From positions 1 to 64,000 of the forward strand of contig NZ_JOCX01000013.1 of assembly GCF_000717915.1 (NCBI RefSeq): a DNA stretch of 64,000 nucleotides. Direction: 5' to 3'. Position 1 is the stretch's first letter. Every line of letters starts with the position of its first letter. The translations under genes were made by a program, and so were the position numbers. The DNA comes from Streptomyces sp. NRRL S-244 (lineage in GTDB: Bacteria > Actinomycetota > Actinomycetes > Streptomycetales > Streptomycetaceae). Shown here in pieces: positions 9,661 through 19,056 of the stretch. The notes under the pieces were generated by a model. That model made no database searches and was not told the DNA's origin. It worked only from the letters and a program-made list of their open reading frames with translations.

Positions 9661-11438
9661 TCGGCGTGGCGCCGCCGCAATACGATCCGGCGGCCCCCGC
9701 ATCGGCCGCCACCCTGCCCGTGGGCACGACGGCGACCGTACGGGGCTATGTGCGCGGCCTGTTCCGCCGCCACCGGCGTGCCTTCGTGGTGCTGGTGACG
9801 GTCAACGCGGCGGCGGTGACCGCCTCCATGGTCGGCCCGTACCTGCTGGGCCGGGTCGTGGACCAGCTGGCGGCGGGGGCCCGCGAGCTCCATCTGGGGA
9901 GCGTGGCCCTGCTGTTCGCGCTGGCCCTCGTGGTCCAGACGTTCTTCGTGCGGCTGGTCCGGCTGCGCGGCGCGATGCTCGGCGAGGAGATGCTGGCCGA
10001 TCTGCGCGAGGACTTCCTGGTGCGGTCCGTGGGCCTGCCCCCGGGCGTACTGGAGCGGGCCGGCACCGGTGACCTGCTGTCGCGGATCACCACCGACATC
10101 GACCGGCTGGCCAACGCGATGCGCGAGGCCGTGCCGCAGCTGGCCATCGGCGTGGTCTGGGTCGGGCTGCTCTTCGGGGCGCTCACGGTGACCGCGCCGC
10201 CGCTGGCCCTGGCCGCGCTGGTGGCGCTGCCGGTGCTGGTGACCGGCTGCCGCTGGTACTTCCGGCGGGCGCCGTCGGCGTACCGCTCGGAGGCGGCCGG
10301 GTACGCGGCGGTCGCGGCCGCGCTCACCGAGACGGTGGACGCCGGGCGCACGGTCGAGGCGCACCGCCTCGGGCCGGGCCGGATCGCGCTGTCGGAGCGG
10401 CGGATCAAGGAGTGGACGGCGTGGGAGCGGTACACGCTGTTCCTGCGGACGGTCCTCTTCCCCGTCGTCAACGTCACCTTCGTGACGATCCTCGGCTCCG
10501 TGCTGATGATCGGCGGCTACTGCGTGCTCCAGGGCTGGATGTCCGTGGGACAGCTGACCACCGGCGCGCTGCTGGCGCAGATGATGGTCGATCCGATCGG
10601 CCTGATCCTGCGCTGGTACGACGAGCTGCAGGTCGCCCAGGTGTCGCTCGCCCGCCTGGTGGGCGTACGGGAGATCGAGCCGGACGCGGGTGACGCGGGC
10701 GTCTCCCCGGCGGGGCGGGACGTCCGGGCCGACGAGGTGCGCTTCGGCTACCGGGAGGGCGTGGACGTGCTGCACCAGGTGTCCATGTCCGTGCCGCCGG
10801 GCACCCGGATGGCGCTGGTCGGCCCCTCGGGGGCGGGCAAGTCCACGCTGGGCCGGCTGCTGGCGGGCATCTACGCGCCGCGGACCGGCGAGGTCACCCT
10901 CGGCGGGGCGCAGCTGTCGCGGATGCCCGCGGAGCGGGTGCGCGAGCAGGTGGCGCTGGTCAACCAGGAGCACCACGTGTTCGTGGGCTCGCTGCGGGAC
11001 AACCTGCGGCTGGCGCGCACCGGGGCCGGTGACGCCGAGCTGTGGGCGGCGCTGGGCGCGGTGGACGCGGACGGCTGGGCCCGGGCGCTGGAGAGCGGCC
11101 TGGACACCGAGGTGGGCTCGGGCGGTACGGCGCTGACCCCCGCGCAGGCGCAGCAGATCGCGCTGGCCCGGCTGGTGCTGGCGGATCCGCACACGCTGGT
11201 GCTGGACGAGGCCACCTCGCTGCTGGACCCGCGGGCCGCGCGGCATTTGGAGCGTTCGCTGGCCCGGGTGCTGGACGGCCGTACGGTGATCGCGATCGCG
11301 CACCGGCTGCACACCGCGCACGACGCGGACGTGATCGCGGTGGTCGAGGCCGGCCGGATCAGCGAACTGGGCTCGCACGACGAGCTGGTCGCGGCGGACG
11401 GTGCCTACGCGGCGCTGTGGCGCTCCTGGCACGGCTGA
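9657..11438 (+). CDS. Heterodimeric ABC exporter subunit with intact Walker A, degenerate signature
   Basis: A 593-residue partner of the preceding gene. Six membrane helices are followed by an ATPase domain with intact Walker [11 protein letters not shown]-loop (VNQEH), Walker [13 protein letters not shown] and H-loop AHRLHTAHD. The ABC signature is [14 protein letters not shown] instead of LSGGQ. Together with the other subunit this leaves one complete composite site (this Walker A plus the partner's LSGGQ) and one dead site. The frame is open upstream, but the start is set at the ATG overlapping the previous TGA (ATGA), which implies translational coupling and equal subunit amounts. A strong terminator follows. 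Confidence 0.9.
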   Translation: MIGVAPPQYDPAAPASAATLPVGTTATVRGYVRGLFRRHRRAFVVLVTVNAAAVTASMVGPYLLGRVVDQLAAGARELHLGSVALLFALALVVQTFFVRLVRLRGAMLGEEMLADLREDFLVRSVGLPPGVLERAGTGDLLSRITTDIDRLANAMREAVPQLAIGVVWVGLLFGALTVTAPPLALAALVALPVLVTGCRWYFRRAPSAYRSEAAGYAAVAAALTETVDAGRTVEAHRLGPGRIALSERRIKEWTAWERYTLFLRTVLFPVVNVTFVTILGSVLMIGGYCVLQGWMSVGQLTTGALLAQMMVDPIGLILRWYDELQVAQVSLARLVGVREIEPDAGDAGVSPAGRDVRADEVRFGYREGVDVLHQVSMSVPPGTRMALVGPSGAGKSTLGRLLAGIYAPRTGEVTLGGAQLSRMPAERVREQVALVNQEHHVFVGSLRDNLRLARTGAGDAELWAALGAVDADGWARALESGLDTEVGSGGTALTPAQAQQIALARLVLADPHTLVLDEATSLLDPRAARHLERSLARVLDGRTVIAIAHRLHTAHDADVIAVVEAGRISELGSHDELVAADGAYAALWRSWHG

Positions 11439-11462
11439 CCGGCCCGCACCGCCTGCCGTACG

Positions 11463-11500
11463 AGGCCCCGGCCCCCGCTGACCTGCGGGGGCCGGGGCCT
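11463..11500 (+). terminator. Strong intrinsic-type terminator hairpin
   Basis: A perfect 16-bp stem, AGGCCCCGGCCCCCGC (11463-11478) against its exact complement at 11485-11500, closed by the 6-nt loop TGACCT and followed by two T. It lies 24 bp after the ABC operon and before the convergent hydrolase gene, so it could stop transcription from both sides. Confidence 0.85.
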
Positions 11501-11531
11501 TCGCCGTGCCGGACGGACTCCGTGACGGGTC

Positions 11532-12323
11532 CTAGATGAAGCCGAGGGCGGAGGCTCCGCCTATGCCGCCGAGCAGCATGAACACGGGCATCAGCACCTT
11601 GAGCTCGACCCAGCTGCCGGCCCGGAAGCGCATGCCCTTGGGCGGGCCGATGGGGTACCAGCGCTTCCCGGCGATCGGGAGGGGCCACAAGATGGGGCAG
11701 CCGGAGACGGTCAGGGCGTCGCCGATGTCGTGGACCAGGGCGCCGAGCAGGATCGGCAGGCCGAGCCAGAGGTATTCCTGGCCCGGATCGGTGAACAGCC
11801 ATCCGGCCCCGTTGCCGGGCTGGTCCAGGACGCCGGCCAGGATCCAGGCGCTGGTGGCGCCCAGCAGCCAGACGAGCACATCGCTGGACATCCGGGCCGC
11901 CCGCCACAGCAGGCCCTCGACGGCCAGGACCAGGTGGACGAAGAGCAGGACCAGCACGCCCCAGCGGTCGGTGGTGGCCGCGAGGGCGGAGGAGCCGCCG
12001 CCGATCAGGACGGCCCACAGCCAGGTGTGCGTCAGGGTGCGGTGGCCGCCGGTCCGGCGGGCGTCCTTGGGGGCGCGGGTGGCCTTGTAGACCGCGTAGG
12101 AGATCTTGTCGACCACCTCGCACAGGCCCTTGGAGAGCGGGCCGAAGGCGCGCGAGATCGTCGCCGACTTGTGGTCCAGGTCGGGGGCGAGGGCTGCGCC
12201 GGCGCAGATGAGCGCTCCGACGACGAGGACCGGCCAGGGCATCGGGTGCCCGGCGGCCGCGGCCGCCGCTCCCACCCCCAGCCAGGCTGCCGCCCCGGAC
12301 AGTGAGTGCGCCGGACCCATCAT
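11532..12323 (-). CDS. Membrane-bound metal-dependent hydrolase, YdjM/LexA-binding family
   Basis: A 263-residue integral membrane protein of the YdjM family (putative metal-dependent hydrolases). Hydrophobic segments alternate with histidine/aspartate motifs: MGPAHSLSG at the start, ALAPDLDHKSATISR near residue 50, GGHRTLTHTWLW near residue 94, and GALVHDIGDALTVSGCPILWPL near residue 205. These His and Asp residues are the proposed metal ligands of the family. Two adjacent ATG codons (12323 and 12320) follow GGGGCGGGGAACGACC on the minus strand, and the earlier is used here. The family reaction is not established. The neighbours (ABC exporter convergent, helicase divergent) give no further clue. 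Confidence 0.82.
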   Translation of the reverse strand: MMGPAHSLSGAAAWLGVGAAAAAAGHPMPWPVLVVGALICAGAALAPDLDHKSATISRAFGPLSKGLCEVVDKISYAVYKATRAPKDARRTGGHRTLTHTWLWAVLIGGGSSALAATTDRWGVLVLLFVHLVLAVEGLLWRAARMSSDVLVWLLGATSAWILAGVLDQPGNGAGWLFTDPGQEYLWLGLPILLGALVHDIGDALTVSGCPILWPLPIAGKRWYPIGPPKGMRFRAGSWVELKVLMPVFMLLGGIGGASALGFI

Positions 12324-12459
12324 GGTCGTTCCCCGCCCCAGTCGTGTGGTGGTCGGGCCCTGTTGACGGTTTCGTTCGGGCCCGGTCAACGGCACAGCGT
12401 ACCGTCGGCGATCTTCGATCCGTCCTCCGGTTCCCGCTTCCGGCGGGAAGCCAGGCAAG

Positions 12460-14991
12460 ATGGGGGGTGTGACCCTCATTGATCAGCTCCCGCCGAACGC
12501 CGACCCCGACGCCCTCTTCGAGGCTTTCTCCTCGTGGGCGGAGGATCAGGGCATCACCCTGTACCCGGCTCAGGAGGAGGCACTGATCGAGGTCGTCTCC
12601 GGGGCGAACGTGATCTTGTCCACCCCGACCGGCTCCGGCAAGAGCCTCGTCGCGGCGGGCGCGCACTTCACCGCCCTCGCCCAGGACAAGGTGACCTTCT
12701 ACACCGCCCCGATCAAGGCGCTGGTGTCGGAGAAGTTCTTCGACCTGTGCAAGCTCTTCGGCACCGAGAACGTCGGCATGCTGACCGGCGACGCCTCCGT
12801 GAACGCGGACGCCCCGGTGATCTGCTGCACCGCCGAGGTGCTGGCCTCCATCGCCCTGCGCGACGGCAAGTACGCCGACATCGGCCAGGTCGTCATGGAC
12901 GAGTTCCACTTCTATGCCGAGCCGGACCGCGGCTGGGCGTGGCAGATCCCCCTGCTGGAGCTCCCGCAGGCACAGTTCGTCCTGATGTCGGCGACGCTCG
13001 GCGACGTGAAGCGGTTCGAGGAGGACCTGACCCGGCGCACCGGCCGGCCGACCTCGGTGGTCCGCTCCGCGACCCGGCCCGTGCCGCTGTCGTACGAGTA
13101 CGTCACGACGCCGATCACCGACACGATCACCGAGCTGCTGGAGACCCGGCAGGCCCCGGTGTACATCGTGCACTTCACGCAGGCCCAGGCGGTCGAGCGG
13201 GCACAGTCGCTGATGAGCATCAACATGTGCACCCGCGAGGAGAAGGACAAGATCGCCGATCTGATCGGCAACTTCCGCTTCACCACCAAGTTCGGCCAGA
13301 ACCTCTCCCGCTACGTCCGGCACGGGATCGGCGTCCACCACGCAGGCATGCTGCCCAAGTACCGGCGCCTGGTCGAGAAGCTGGCCCAGGCCGGCCTGCT
13401 GAAGGTGATCTGCGGTACCGACACCCTCGGCGTCGGTGTCAACGTCCCCATCCGCACGGTGCTGTTCACCGCGCTCACCAAGTACGACGGCAACCGGGTC
13501 CGCACGCTGCGCGCCCGCGAGTTCCACCAGATCGCCGGCCGCGCGGGCCGGGCCGGCTTCGACACGGCGGGCTATGTGGTCGCCCAGGCGCCCGAGCACG
13601 TCATCGAGAACGAGAAGGCCCTCGCGAAGGCCGGCGACGACCCGAAGAAGCGCCGCAAGGTGGTGCGCAAGAAGGCTCCCGAGGGCTTCGTCGCCTGGTC
13701 GGACACCACCTTCGAGAAGCTCATCGCCGCCGACCCGGAGCCGCTCACCTCCCGGTTCAAGGTCACCAACATCATGCTGCTGTCGGTCATCGCCCGTCCG
13801 GGCGACGCCTTCCAGGCGATGCGCCACCTCCTGGAGGACAACCACGAGCCGCGCAAGGCGCAGCTGCGGCACATCCGCCGGGCCATCGCGATCTACCGCT
13901 CGCTGCTGGACGGAGGCGTCGTCGAGAAGCTCGACACCCCGGACGCGGAGGGCCGCACCATCCGGCTCACCGTCGACCTCCAGCAGGACTTCGCGCTCAA
14001 CCAGCCGCTGTCCACCTTCGCGCTGGCCTCCTTCGAGCTGCTGGACCCCGACTCCCCCTCCTACGCGCTGGACATGGTCTCCGTGGTCGAGTCCACCCTG
14101 GACGACCCGCGCCAGATCCTGGCCGCGCAGCAGAACAAGGAGCGCGGCATCGCCGTGGGCGCGATGAAGGCCGACGGGATCGAGTACGAGGAGCGGATGG
14201 AGCGCCTCCAGGACGTCACGTATCCCAAGCCGCTCGAAGAGCTCCTCTTCCACGCCTACGACGTGTACCGCAAGAGCCACCCGTGGGTCGGGGACCACCC
14301 GGTCTCCCCGAAGTCGATCATCCGCGACATGTACGAGCGCGCGATGACCTTCACCGAGTTCACCTCCTTCTACGAACTCGCCCGCACCGAGGGCATCGTG
14401 CTGCGCTACCTGGCGAGCGCGTACAAGGCGCTGGACCACACCATCCCCGACGACCTCAAGTCCGAGGATCTCCAGGACCTCATCGCCTGGCTGGGCGAGC
14501 TCGTCCGCCAGGTCGACTCCAGCCTGCTCGACGAGTGGGAGCAGCTGGCGAACCCGGAGGTGGAGACGGCGGAGCAGGCCCAGGAGAAGGCCGACCAGGT
14601 CAAGCCGGTCACGGCGAACGCCCGCGCCTTCCGCGTCCTGGTCCGCAACGCCATGTTCCGCCGGGTGGAGCTCGCCGCGCTGGACCACGTCGACCAGCTG
14701 GGCGAGCTGGACGGCGAGTCCGGCTGGGACGCCGACGCCTGGGGCGAGGCCATGGACGCGTACTGGGACGAGTACGACGACCTGGGCACCGGCCCCGACG
14801 CCCGCGGCCCGAAGCTGCTCCAGATCGAGGAGGACCCGGCGCACGGCCTGTGGCGCGTCCGCCAGACCTTCGCGGACCCGAACGGGGACCATGGCTGGGG
14901 CATCAGCGCCGAGGTCGACCTCGCGGCCTCCGACGAGGAAGGCCGTGCGATCATCCGACTGACCTCGGTCGGTGAGCTCGGTGCGCTCTGA
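12460..14991 (+). CDS. Superfamily II DEAD/DEAH-box (Ski2-like) RNA helicase, DUF3516 type
   Basis: A cytosolic ATP-dependent helicase of 843 residues. Helicase motifs appear in order: motif I TPTGSGKS near residue 50, motif II DEFH near 150, motif III SAT near 178, and motif VI QIAGRAGRAGF near residue 355. These belong to the Ski2/Mtr4-like branch seen as a long actinobacterial protein with a C-terminal DUF3516 region (about residues 380-840), thought to act on structured RNA. The ATG at 12460 and a GTG at 12469, the latter preceded by GGGGGG, are both plausible starts; the GTG would give an 840-residue protein beginning MTLIDQLP. Confidence 0.88.
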   Translation: MGGVTLIDQLPPNADPDALFEAFSSWAEDQGITLYPAQEEALIEVVSGANVILSTPTGSGKSLVAAGAHFTALAQDKVTFYTAPIKALVSEKFFDLCKLFGTENVGMLTGDASVNADAPVICCTAEVLASIALRDGKYADIGQVVMDEFHFYAEPDRGWAWQIPLLELPQAQFVLMSATLGDVKRFEEDLTRRTGRPTSVVRSATRPVPLSYEYVTTPITDTITELLETRQAPVYIVHFTQAQAVERAQSLMSINMCTREEKDKIADLIGNFRFTTKFGQNLSRYVRHGIGVHHAGMLPKYRRLVEKLAQAGLLKVICGTDTLGVGVNVPIRTVLFTALTKYDGNRVRTLRAREFHQIAGRAGRAGFDTAGYVVAQAPEHVIENEKALAKAGDDPKKRRKVVRKKAPEGFVAWSDTTFEKLIAADPEPLTSRFKVTNIMLLSVIARPGDAFQAMRHLLEDNHEPRKAQLRHIRRAIAIYRSLLDGGVVEKLDTPDAEGRTIRLTVDLQQDFALNQPLSTFALASFELLDPDSPSYALDMVSVVESTLDDPRQILAAQQNKERGIAVGAMKADGIEYEERMERLQDVTYPKPLEELLFHAYDVYRKSHPWVGDHPVSPKSIIRDMYERAMTFTEFTSFYELARTEGIVLRYLASAYKALDHTIPDDLKSEDLQDLIAWLGELVRQVDSSLLDEWEQLANPEVETAEQAQEKADQVKPVTANARAFRVLVRNAMFRRVELAALDHVDQLGELDGESGWDADAWGEAMDAYWDEYDDLGTGPDARGPKLLQIEEDPAHGLWRVRQTFADPNGDHGWGISAEVDLAASDEEGRAIIRLTSVGELGAL

Positions 14992-15070
14992 CCCACCCCC
15001 GCAAGCGACCGGCCCCGCCGACGCCGGTTTCCCGCCGGCTCCGCCCGGACCCAACAGTGGAGAACCTCTG

Positions 15071-15973
15071 ATGACGAATCCCGCCGAGAGACTCGTCGAT
15101 CTGCTCGACCTGGAGCAGATCGAGGTCAACATCTTCCGCGGCGCCAGCCCGCAGGAATCCCTCCAGCGGGTCTTCGGCGGGCAGGTCGCCGGCCAGGCCC
15201 TGGTGGCCGCCGGCCGCACCACCGAGAGCGACCGCCCGGTCCACTCTCTGCACGCGTACTTCCTGCGCCCCGGCATCCCCGGGGTGCCGATCGTGTACCA
15301 GGTGGAGCGGGTGCGCGACGGGCGGTCCTTCACCACGCGCCGCGTCACCGCGGTCCAGCAGGGCAAGACGATCTTCAATCTCACCGCCTCCTTCCACCAT
15401 CCGGAGGAGGGCAGCATCGAGCACCAGCTGCCTCCCCGACTCGACTTCCCCCACCCGGACACGCTCCCGAAGGTCGCGGACGAGATCCGCGAGCACTTGG
15501 GCGCGCTGCCCGAGGCGCTGGAGCGGATGGCCCGCCGCCAGCCGTTCGACATCCGGTACACGGACCGGCTCCGCTGGACTCCGGAGGAGCTCAAGGACGC
15601 CGATCCGCGCAGCGCGGTGTGGATGCGCGCGGTCGGCCCGCTGGGCGACGACCCGCTGGTGCACACCTGCGCCCTCACCTACGCCAGTGACATGACCCTC
15701 CTCGACGCCGTGCGCATCCCCGTGGAGCCCCTGTGGGGCATGCGCGGTTTCGACATGGCCTCCCTGGACCACGCCATGTGGTTCCACCGGCCGTTCCGCG
15801 CCGACGAGTGGTTCCTGTACGACCAGGAGTCGCCCATCGCGCACGGCGGCCGGGGCCTGGCCCGTGGCCGCATCTACGACCTGGAGGGCAGGCTGCTGGT
15901 CTCCGTGGTCCAGGAAGGCCTCTTCCGCCCGTACGCCGAGAACGCGGCCAAGCCGCCCGTGTCACCCCAGTAG
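15071..15973 (+). CDS. tesB: Acyl-CoA thioesterase II
   Basis: A 300-residue double hot-dog-fold thioesterase that hydrolyses acyl-CoA to free fatty acid and CoA. The N-terminal hot dog contains RVFGGQVAGQALVAA near residue 35 and SLHAYFLRPG near residue 63. The C-terminal one contains the TesB signature region with LDHAMWFHRPFRADEWFLYDQESP near residue 240 and a final GRGLARGRIYD, where the catalytic Asp/Thr/Gln residues of TesB lie. The ATG at 15071 is preferred over upstream in-frame codons because GGAGA lies 8 nt before it and the conserved domain begins at once. It follows the helicase gene by 79 bp and could be co-transcribed with it. Confidence 0.92.
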   Translation: MTNPAERLVDLLDLEQIEVNIFRGASPQESLQRVFGGQVAGQALVAAGRTTESDRPVHSLHAYFLRPGIPGVPIVYQVERVRDGRSFTTRRVTAVQQGKTIFNLTASFHHPEEGSIEHQLPPRLDFPHPDTLPKVADEIREHLGALPEALERMARRQPFDIRYTDRLRWTPEELKDADPRSAVWMRAVGPLGDDPLVHTCALTYASDMTLLDAVRIPVEPLWGMRGFDMASLDHAMWFHRPFRADEWFLYDQESPIAHGGRGLARGRIYDLEGRLLVSVVQEGLFRPYAENAAKPPVSPQ

Positions 15974-16049
15974 CCCATCCCCTTCCGGCAGTCCGCGGAA
16001 CTCCGCCGGTCCGGCAATCCGTCCCGTCCACGAAGAGCTGAGCGCACCC

Positions 16050-16451
16050 ATGCCCACCCCGGCCCTCCCCTGCCCCTGCGGGCTGCCCGCCGCCTACCCG
16101 GAGTGCTGCGGCCGCTTCCACTCCGGTGCCCAGCAGGCGCCCACCGCCGAGCTCCTGATGCGCTCCCGGTTCAGCGCGTTCGCCGTCGGCGACACCGCCT
16201 ACCTGCTGCGCTCCTGGCACCCGAGCACCCGGCCCGGCCGGCTCGACCTGGACCCCGGCCAGCGCTGGGAGCGCCTGGAGATCCTCGCCACCGAGCGCGG
16301 CGGGATGTTCGAGACGGAGGGTTCGGTGGAGTTCCGGGCGCACTACCGCGAGGGCCGGCACACCGGTTCCCTGCACGAGCACAGCGCCTTCACCCGGGAG
16401 GCCGGGGCCTGGGTCTACGTCGGCCCCCTCTCCCCCGTCGACTTCGACTGA
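16050..16451 (+). CDS. YchJ-family SEC-C/UPF0225 protein
   Basis: A small 133-residue cytosolic protein. It opens with a cysteine motif CPCGLPAAYPECCGRFHSG, matching the metal-binding SEC-C-like start of the YchJ/UPF0225 family, followed by the NTF2-like family core LLMRSRFSAFAVGDTAYLLRSWHPSTRP and the ending FREHSAF-type segment (here LHEHSAFTREAGAWVYVGP). The cysteines probably bind zinc; the cellular role of the family is unknown. The start is the ATG at 16050, which leaves the cysteine motif at residues 8-20 as in relatives. Its 3' end overlaps the convergent next gene by 37 bp. Confidence 0.85.
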   Translation: MPTPALPCPCGLPAAYPECCGRFHSGAQQAPTAELLMRSRFSAFAVGDTAYLLRSWHPSTRPGRLDLDPGQRWERLEILATERGGMFETEGSVEFRAHYREGRHTGSLHEHSAFTREAGAWVYVGPLSPVDFD

Positions 16452-17278
16452 CCTCGGGCCCCGGTCAGCGCGAAGTCCAGGCTGGTGCGGTACCAGTGGA
16501 CCTCGTCCGGCGGCTCCGCCCGCAGCAGCCGGAGCGCCACGGCCGCCGCGGCCGGGATCTGCGGGTGCCCGTACGGCGGGGGCGGGGCGAGCGCGGCCAG
16601 CACGATCCGCTCCGCCGGATCGGGCACGGCCTCCCGCAGTTCCCCCTCCGGGAGGACGGAGGCGAGCACGGCGGCCCGCTCCCACGGGTCGGCGGTTCGT
16701 CTCAGCAACAGCCCCACATGCCGCCCGCGCCACTTCCGCGGCCGCAGATCCACCTTGGCGGCCAGCAGCTCCCGGTCGGCCGGGGGCGCGCTCCCGCGCA
16801 GCATCCCCGGCTCCCGATCGGCGAACCCCCTTAGCTCCGCGGCCAGATAGAGCCACACCACCACCCGGTAGCGGTTGATCCGGTAGCCGACCGGCGTGAC
16901 GTGTCCGCAGCGCGCGAGCCGGGTGAACCGGCCCGGACTGATGCCCAGCACCGCGCCGGCGGCCTCGGCTCCGGCCACCGTCTCGACACGCCCGCGCAGC
17001 GCGTCCGGGAACCCCTCGGCCGACCGGATCCGCTCCAGCTCGGCCCTCGCGTAGCGCGCGGCCCCTCCCGGCGCCGGCGCCCCGGCCCGTACGATGCCCA
17101 GCTGCACGGCCCGGGCGAACTCGGTCCGGGTCAGCCTCAGTTCCTCGGCTGCCCGGGCTCCGCCCACGGCCGCATCCGGCAGCAGGTCCGCCCGCACCAC
17201 CCCCGACGGCCCGGCCGGCCGCACCACCGGCAGGACCTGCCCCCGCACATCCGACAAGACCTGCGTCGCGACCTCCAT
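16415..17278 (-). CDS. DUF6397-like protein with two helix-turn-helix-like segments
   Basis: A 287-residue protein resembling the Streptomyces-restricted DUF6397 family, function unknown. It appears soluble. Two segments look like DNA-binding helix-turn-helix units: AAEELRLTRTEFARAVQLGIVRA near residue 45, and AGAVLGISPGRFTRLARCGHVTPVGYRINRYRVVVW near residue 110. The latter reads like an excisionase/MerR-type winged helix. The C-terminal half is Ala/Pro/Arg-rich with no recognised domain. The ATG at 17278 has an excellent GGGGGAGG upstream and is preferred over the codon six residues earlier. It overlaps the YchJ-like gene tail-to-tail by 37 bp. A regulatory role is inferred only from the HTH-like segments. 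Confidence 0.7.
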   Translation of the reverse strand: MEVATQVLSDVRGQVLPVVRPAGPSGVVRADLLPDAAVGGARAAEELRLTRTEFARAVQLGIVRAGAPAPGGAARYARAELERIRSAEGFPDALRGRVETVAGAEAAGAVLGISPGRFTRLARCGHVTPVGYRINRYRVVVWLYLAAELRGFADREPGMLRGSAPPADRELLAAKVDLRPRKWRGRHVGLLLRRTADPWERAAVLASVLPEGELREAVPDPAERIVLAALAPPPPYGHPQIPAAAAVALRLLRAEPPDEVHWYRTSLDFALTGARGQSKSTGERGPT

Positions 17279-17381
17279 GACGGTCCTCCCCCACACGAGA
17301 CGATTACTCTGTGTGAAGACCGTAACTCAGCGCCACGACACCCCGCGAGGCCTGTGGATAACTCCGGAAACCCGGAAGGCC

Positions 17382-17780
17382 TCAGCCCCCGGTGATCCGC
17401 CGCTCCGCCACTCCCAGGTGCTCCCCCACCCGGTTGACCAGCAGCGTCATCTCGTACGCGACCTGGCCGATGTCGGCCTCGGCAGCGCTCAGCACGCACA
17501 GCGAACTCCCCGCGCCCGCCGCCATCACGAACAGGGCGCCGTCGTCGTACTCGACCATCGTCTGGCGCACCTCGCCCGCCCGGAAATGCCGCCCCGACCC
17601 CTTCGCCAGACTCTGCAACCCCGCCGCCACCGCCGCCAGATGCTCCGCGTCCTCCCGGGCCAGCCCCGCGCTCGCGCCCGTCACCAGGCCGTCGTTGGAG
17701 AGCACCACCGCATGCCTGACCTGCTGGACCCTGCGCGTCAGATCGTCGAGCAGCCAGTCGAGTTGCTTGTCCAGTGCCAT
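17382..17780 (-). CDS. Roadblock/LC7-domain protein, CvnB-like paralogue
   Basis: A 132-residue single-domain roadblock/LC7 protein, the type that modulates small Ras-like GTPases in conservons. Visible family core: LDWLLDDLTRRVQQVRHAVVLSNDG, SREDAEHLAAVAAG-like segment, then RQTMVEYDDGALFVMAAG and SSLCVLSAAEADIGQVAYEM. It is very similar to the CvnB at 19451-19894 and probably arose by duplication. It stands alone on the minus strand about 580 bp beyond CvnD, with a plus-strand PPOX enzyme in between, so it is not simply the last gene of the conservon operon. GGGAGGGG precedes the ATG at 17780. Confidence 0.85.
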   Translation of the reverse strand: MALDKQLDWLLDDLTRRVQQVRHAVVLSNDGLVTGASAGLAREDAEHLAAVAAGLQSLAKGSGRHFRAGEVRQTMVEYDDGALFVMAAGAGSSLCVLSAAEADIGQVAYEMTLLVNRVGEHLGVAERRITGG

Positions 17781-17887
17781 TTCGAGCCCCTCCCCGTTGA
17801 CGCCGCCGGCGTGGCCGCGCCCCACCCCTCGTAGTAAGTGCCGCCAGCCTTCCCCACCAGCGCCTTTCGGGCAAGGAGGATGTCCCC

Positions 17888-18316
17888 ATGGCGAAGAAGA
17901 TGACTCAAGAGGAATGGCGGGCATTCGTCTCGTACGGGACCCGCACCGGCAAGCTGTCCACCGTCCGCGAGGACGGCAGCCCGCACATCGCACCCGTCTG
18001 GTTCGTTCTCGACGGCGACTCCTTCGTGTTCAACACCGGCAAGGAGACGGTGAAGGGGCGCAACCTGCTGCGCGACGGCCGGGTCGCGCTCTGCGTGGAC
18101 GACGACCGTCCGCCGTTCTCCTACGTCGTCCTCCAGGGGCGCGCCGAGATCGGCGAGGACCAGGAGGAGATGCTCCCCTGGGCGACGCGCATCGCCGCCC
18201 GCTACATGGGTGAGGAGCGCGCCGAGGCGTTCGGCCGCCGCAACGCCGTCCCCGGCGAACTCCTCGTCCGCGTCCCCATCGACAAGGTGATCTCCGTCGA
18301 CGGCGTGAGCCACTGA
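17888..18316 (+). CDS. PPOX-class F420-dependent oxidoreductase
   Basis: A 142-residue split-barrel flavin/deazaflavin-binding protein of the pyridoxamine-5'-phosphate-oxidase-like superfamily. It has the actinobacterial TIGR03618-like pattern: GKLSTVREDGSPHIAPVWFVLDGD at the N-terminus, KGRNLLRDGRVALCVDDDRPPFSYVVLQGRAEI in the middle. Relatives use coenzyme F420 (some FMN) to reduce or oxidise small molecules; the substrate cannot be inferred. The ATG follows a near-perfect AAGGAGGA. It lies between the two roadblock genes on the opposite strand, so it has its own promoter in the 107 bp shared with the divergent roadblock gene. Confidence 0.87.
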   Translation: MAKKMTQEEWRAFVSYGTRTGKLSTVREDGSPHIAPVWFVLDGDSFVFNTGKETVKGRNLLRDGRVALCVDDDRPPFSYVVLQGRAEIGEDQEEMLPWATRIAARYMGEERAEAFGRRNAVPGELLVRVPIDKVISVDGVSH

Positions 18317-18357
18317 CGCGGGCGCCGCCCCCTCCCCTGCCCCAGGCGCTCCGCCCC

Positions 18358-19056
18358 TCACACGGAATCGGCCTGCGGCTCCACCGAGTCCAGCAGCCGG
18401 GCGGTGTGCACCCGCCCGGCGTACTCGACCAGCCTGATCAGCACTTCCTTCCCCGAGTCCTTGTCCCGCGCATCACACAGCACCACCGGAGTTCCCGGCT
18501 CCAGGTCCAGTGCCCGCGCCACCTCGTGCGCCCCGTAGCTCCGCGCGTCCGTGAAGCAGTTGACGGCCACCACGAACGGGATGCGCCGGTGCTCGAAGTA
18601 GTCCACCGCCGGGAAGCAGTCCTCCAGCCGGCGCGTGTCCGCGAGCACCACCGCGCCGAGGGCGCCCTGCGACAGCTCGTCCCACAGGAACCAGAACCGG
18701 TCCTGCCCCGGCGTCCCGAACAGGTAGAGCGACAGCCCGGACCGGATGGTGATCCGCCCGAAGTCCATGGCCACGGTCGTGGTCGTCTTCTGGGCGACCC
18801 CGCCCGTGTCGTCGACCAGTTCGCCCGCCTCGCTGAGGAGTTCCTCCGTCCGCAGCGGCCGGATCTCGCTGACCGCGCCGACCAGCGTCGTCTTGCCGAC
18901 CCCGAACCCGCCCGCCACGAGTATCTTCAGCGCGAGCGCGGCCAGTTCCCCGTCGTCCTCGGGATCCGCACCCGGATCGAGATCCGTCTCCGGATCCGTC
19001 TCCGAGTCGGGCACCGAGGCCCGTCCGCCGGTTCCGTCGTGGTGTTGTCCCATCAC
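18358..19056 (-). CDS. cvnD: Conservon Ras-like GTP-binding protein CvnD
   Basis: A 232-residue cytosolic small GTPase, the output component of a conservon. P-loop GGFGVGKTT near residue 50, switch region KTTTTVAMDFGRI, G3 motif FGTPGQDRF, and a G4-like VAVNCFTD (NCFD-type rather than NKxD, as in this family). The N-terminal 40 residues are acidic and disordered (repeated DPETD-like motifs). Start choices are GTG at 19056 or ATG at 19053; either overlaps the TGA stop of the upstream DUF742 gene, so translation is coupled. In characterised conservons CvnA-D form a membrane-associated complex with GTPase signalling. Confidence 0.93.
   Translation of the reverse strand: MMGQHHDGTGGRASVPDSETDPETDLDPGADPEDDGELAALALKILVAGGFGVGKTTLVGAVSEIRPLRTEELLSEAGELVDDTGGVAQKTTTTVAMDFGRITIRSGLSLYLFGTPGQDRFWFLWDELSQGALGAVVLADTRRLEDCFPAVDYFEHRRIPFVVAVNCFTDARSYGAHEVARALDLEPGTPVVLCDARDKDSGKEVLIRLVEYAGRVHTARLLDSVEPQADSV

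Noticed and set aside
11359..15678. A 1400-codon open frame on the minus strand opposite the helicase and thioesterase genes
   Set aside because: It lacks motifs and spans several real genes on the other strand; the helicase motifs on the plus strand are complete.
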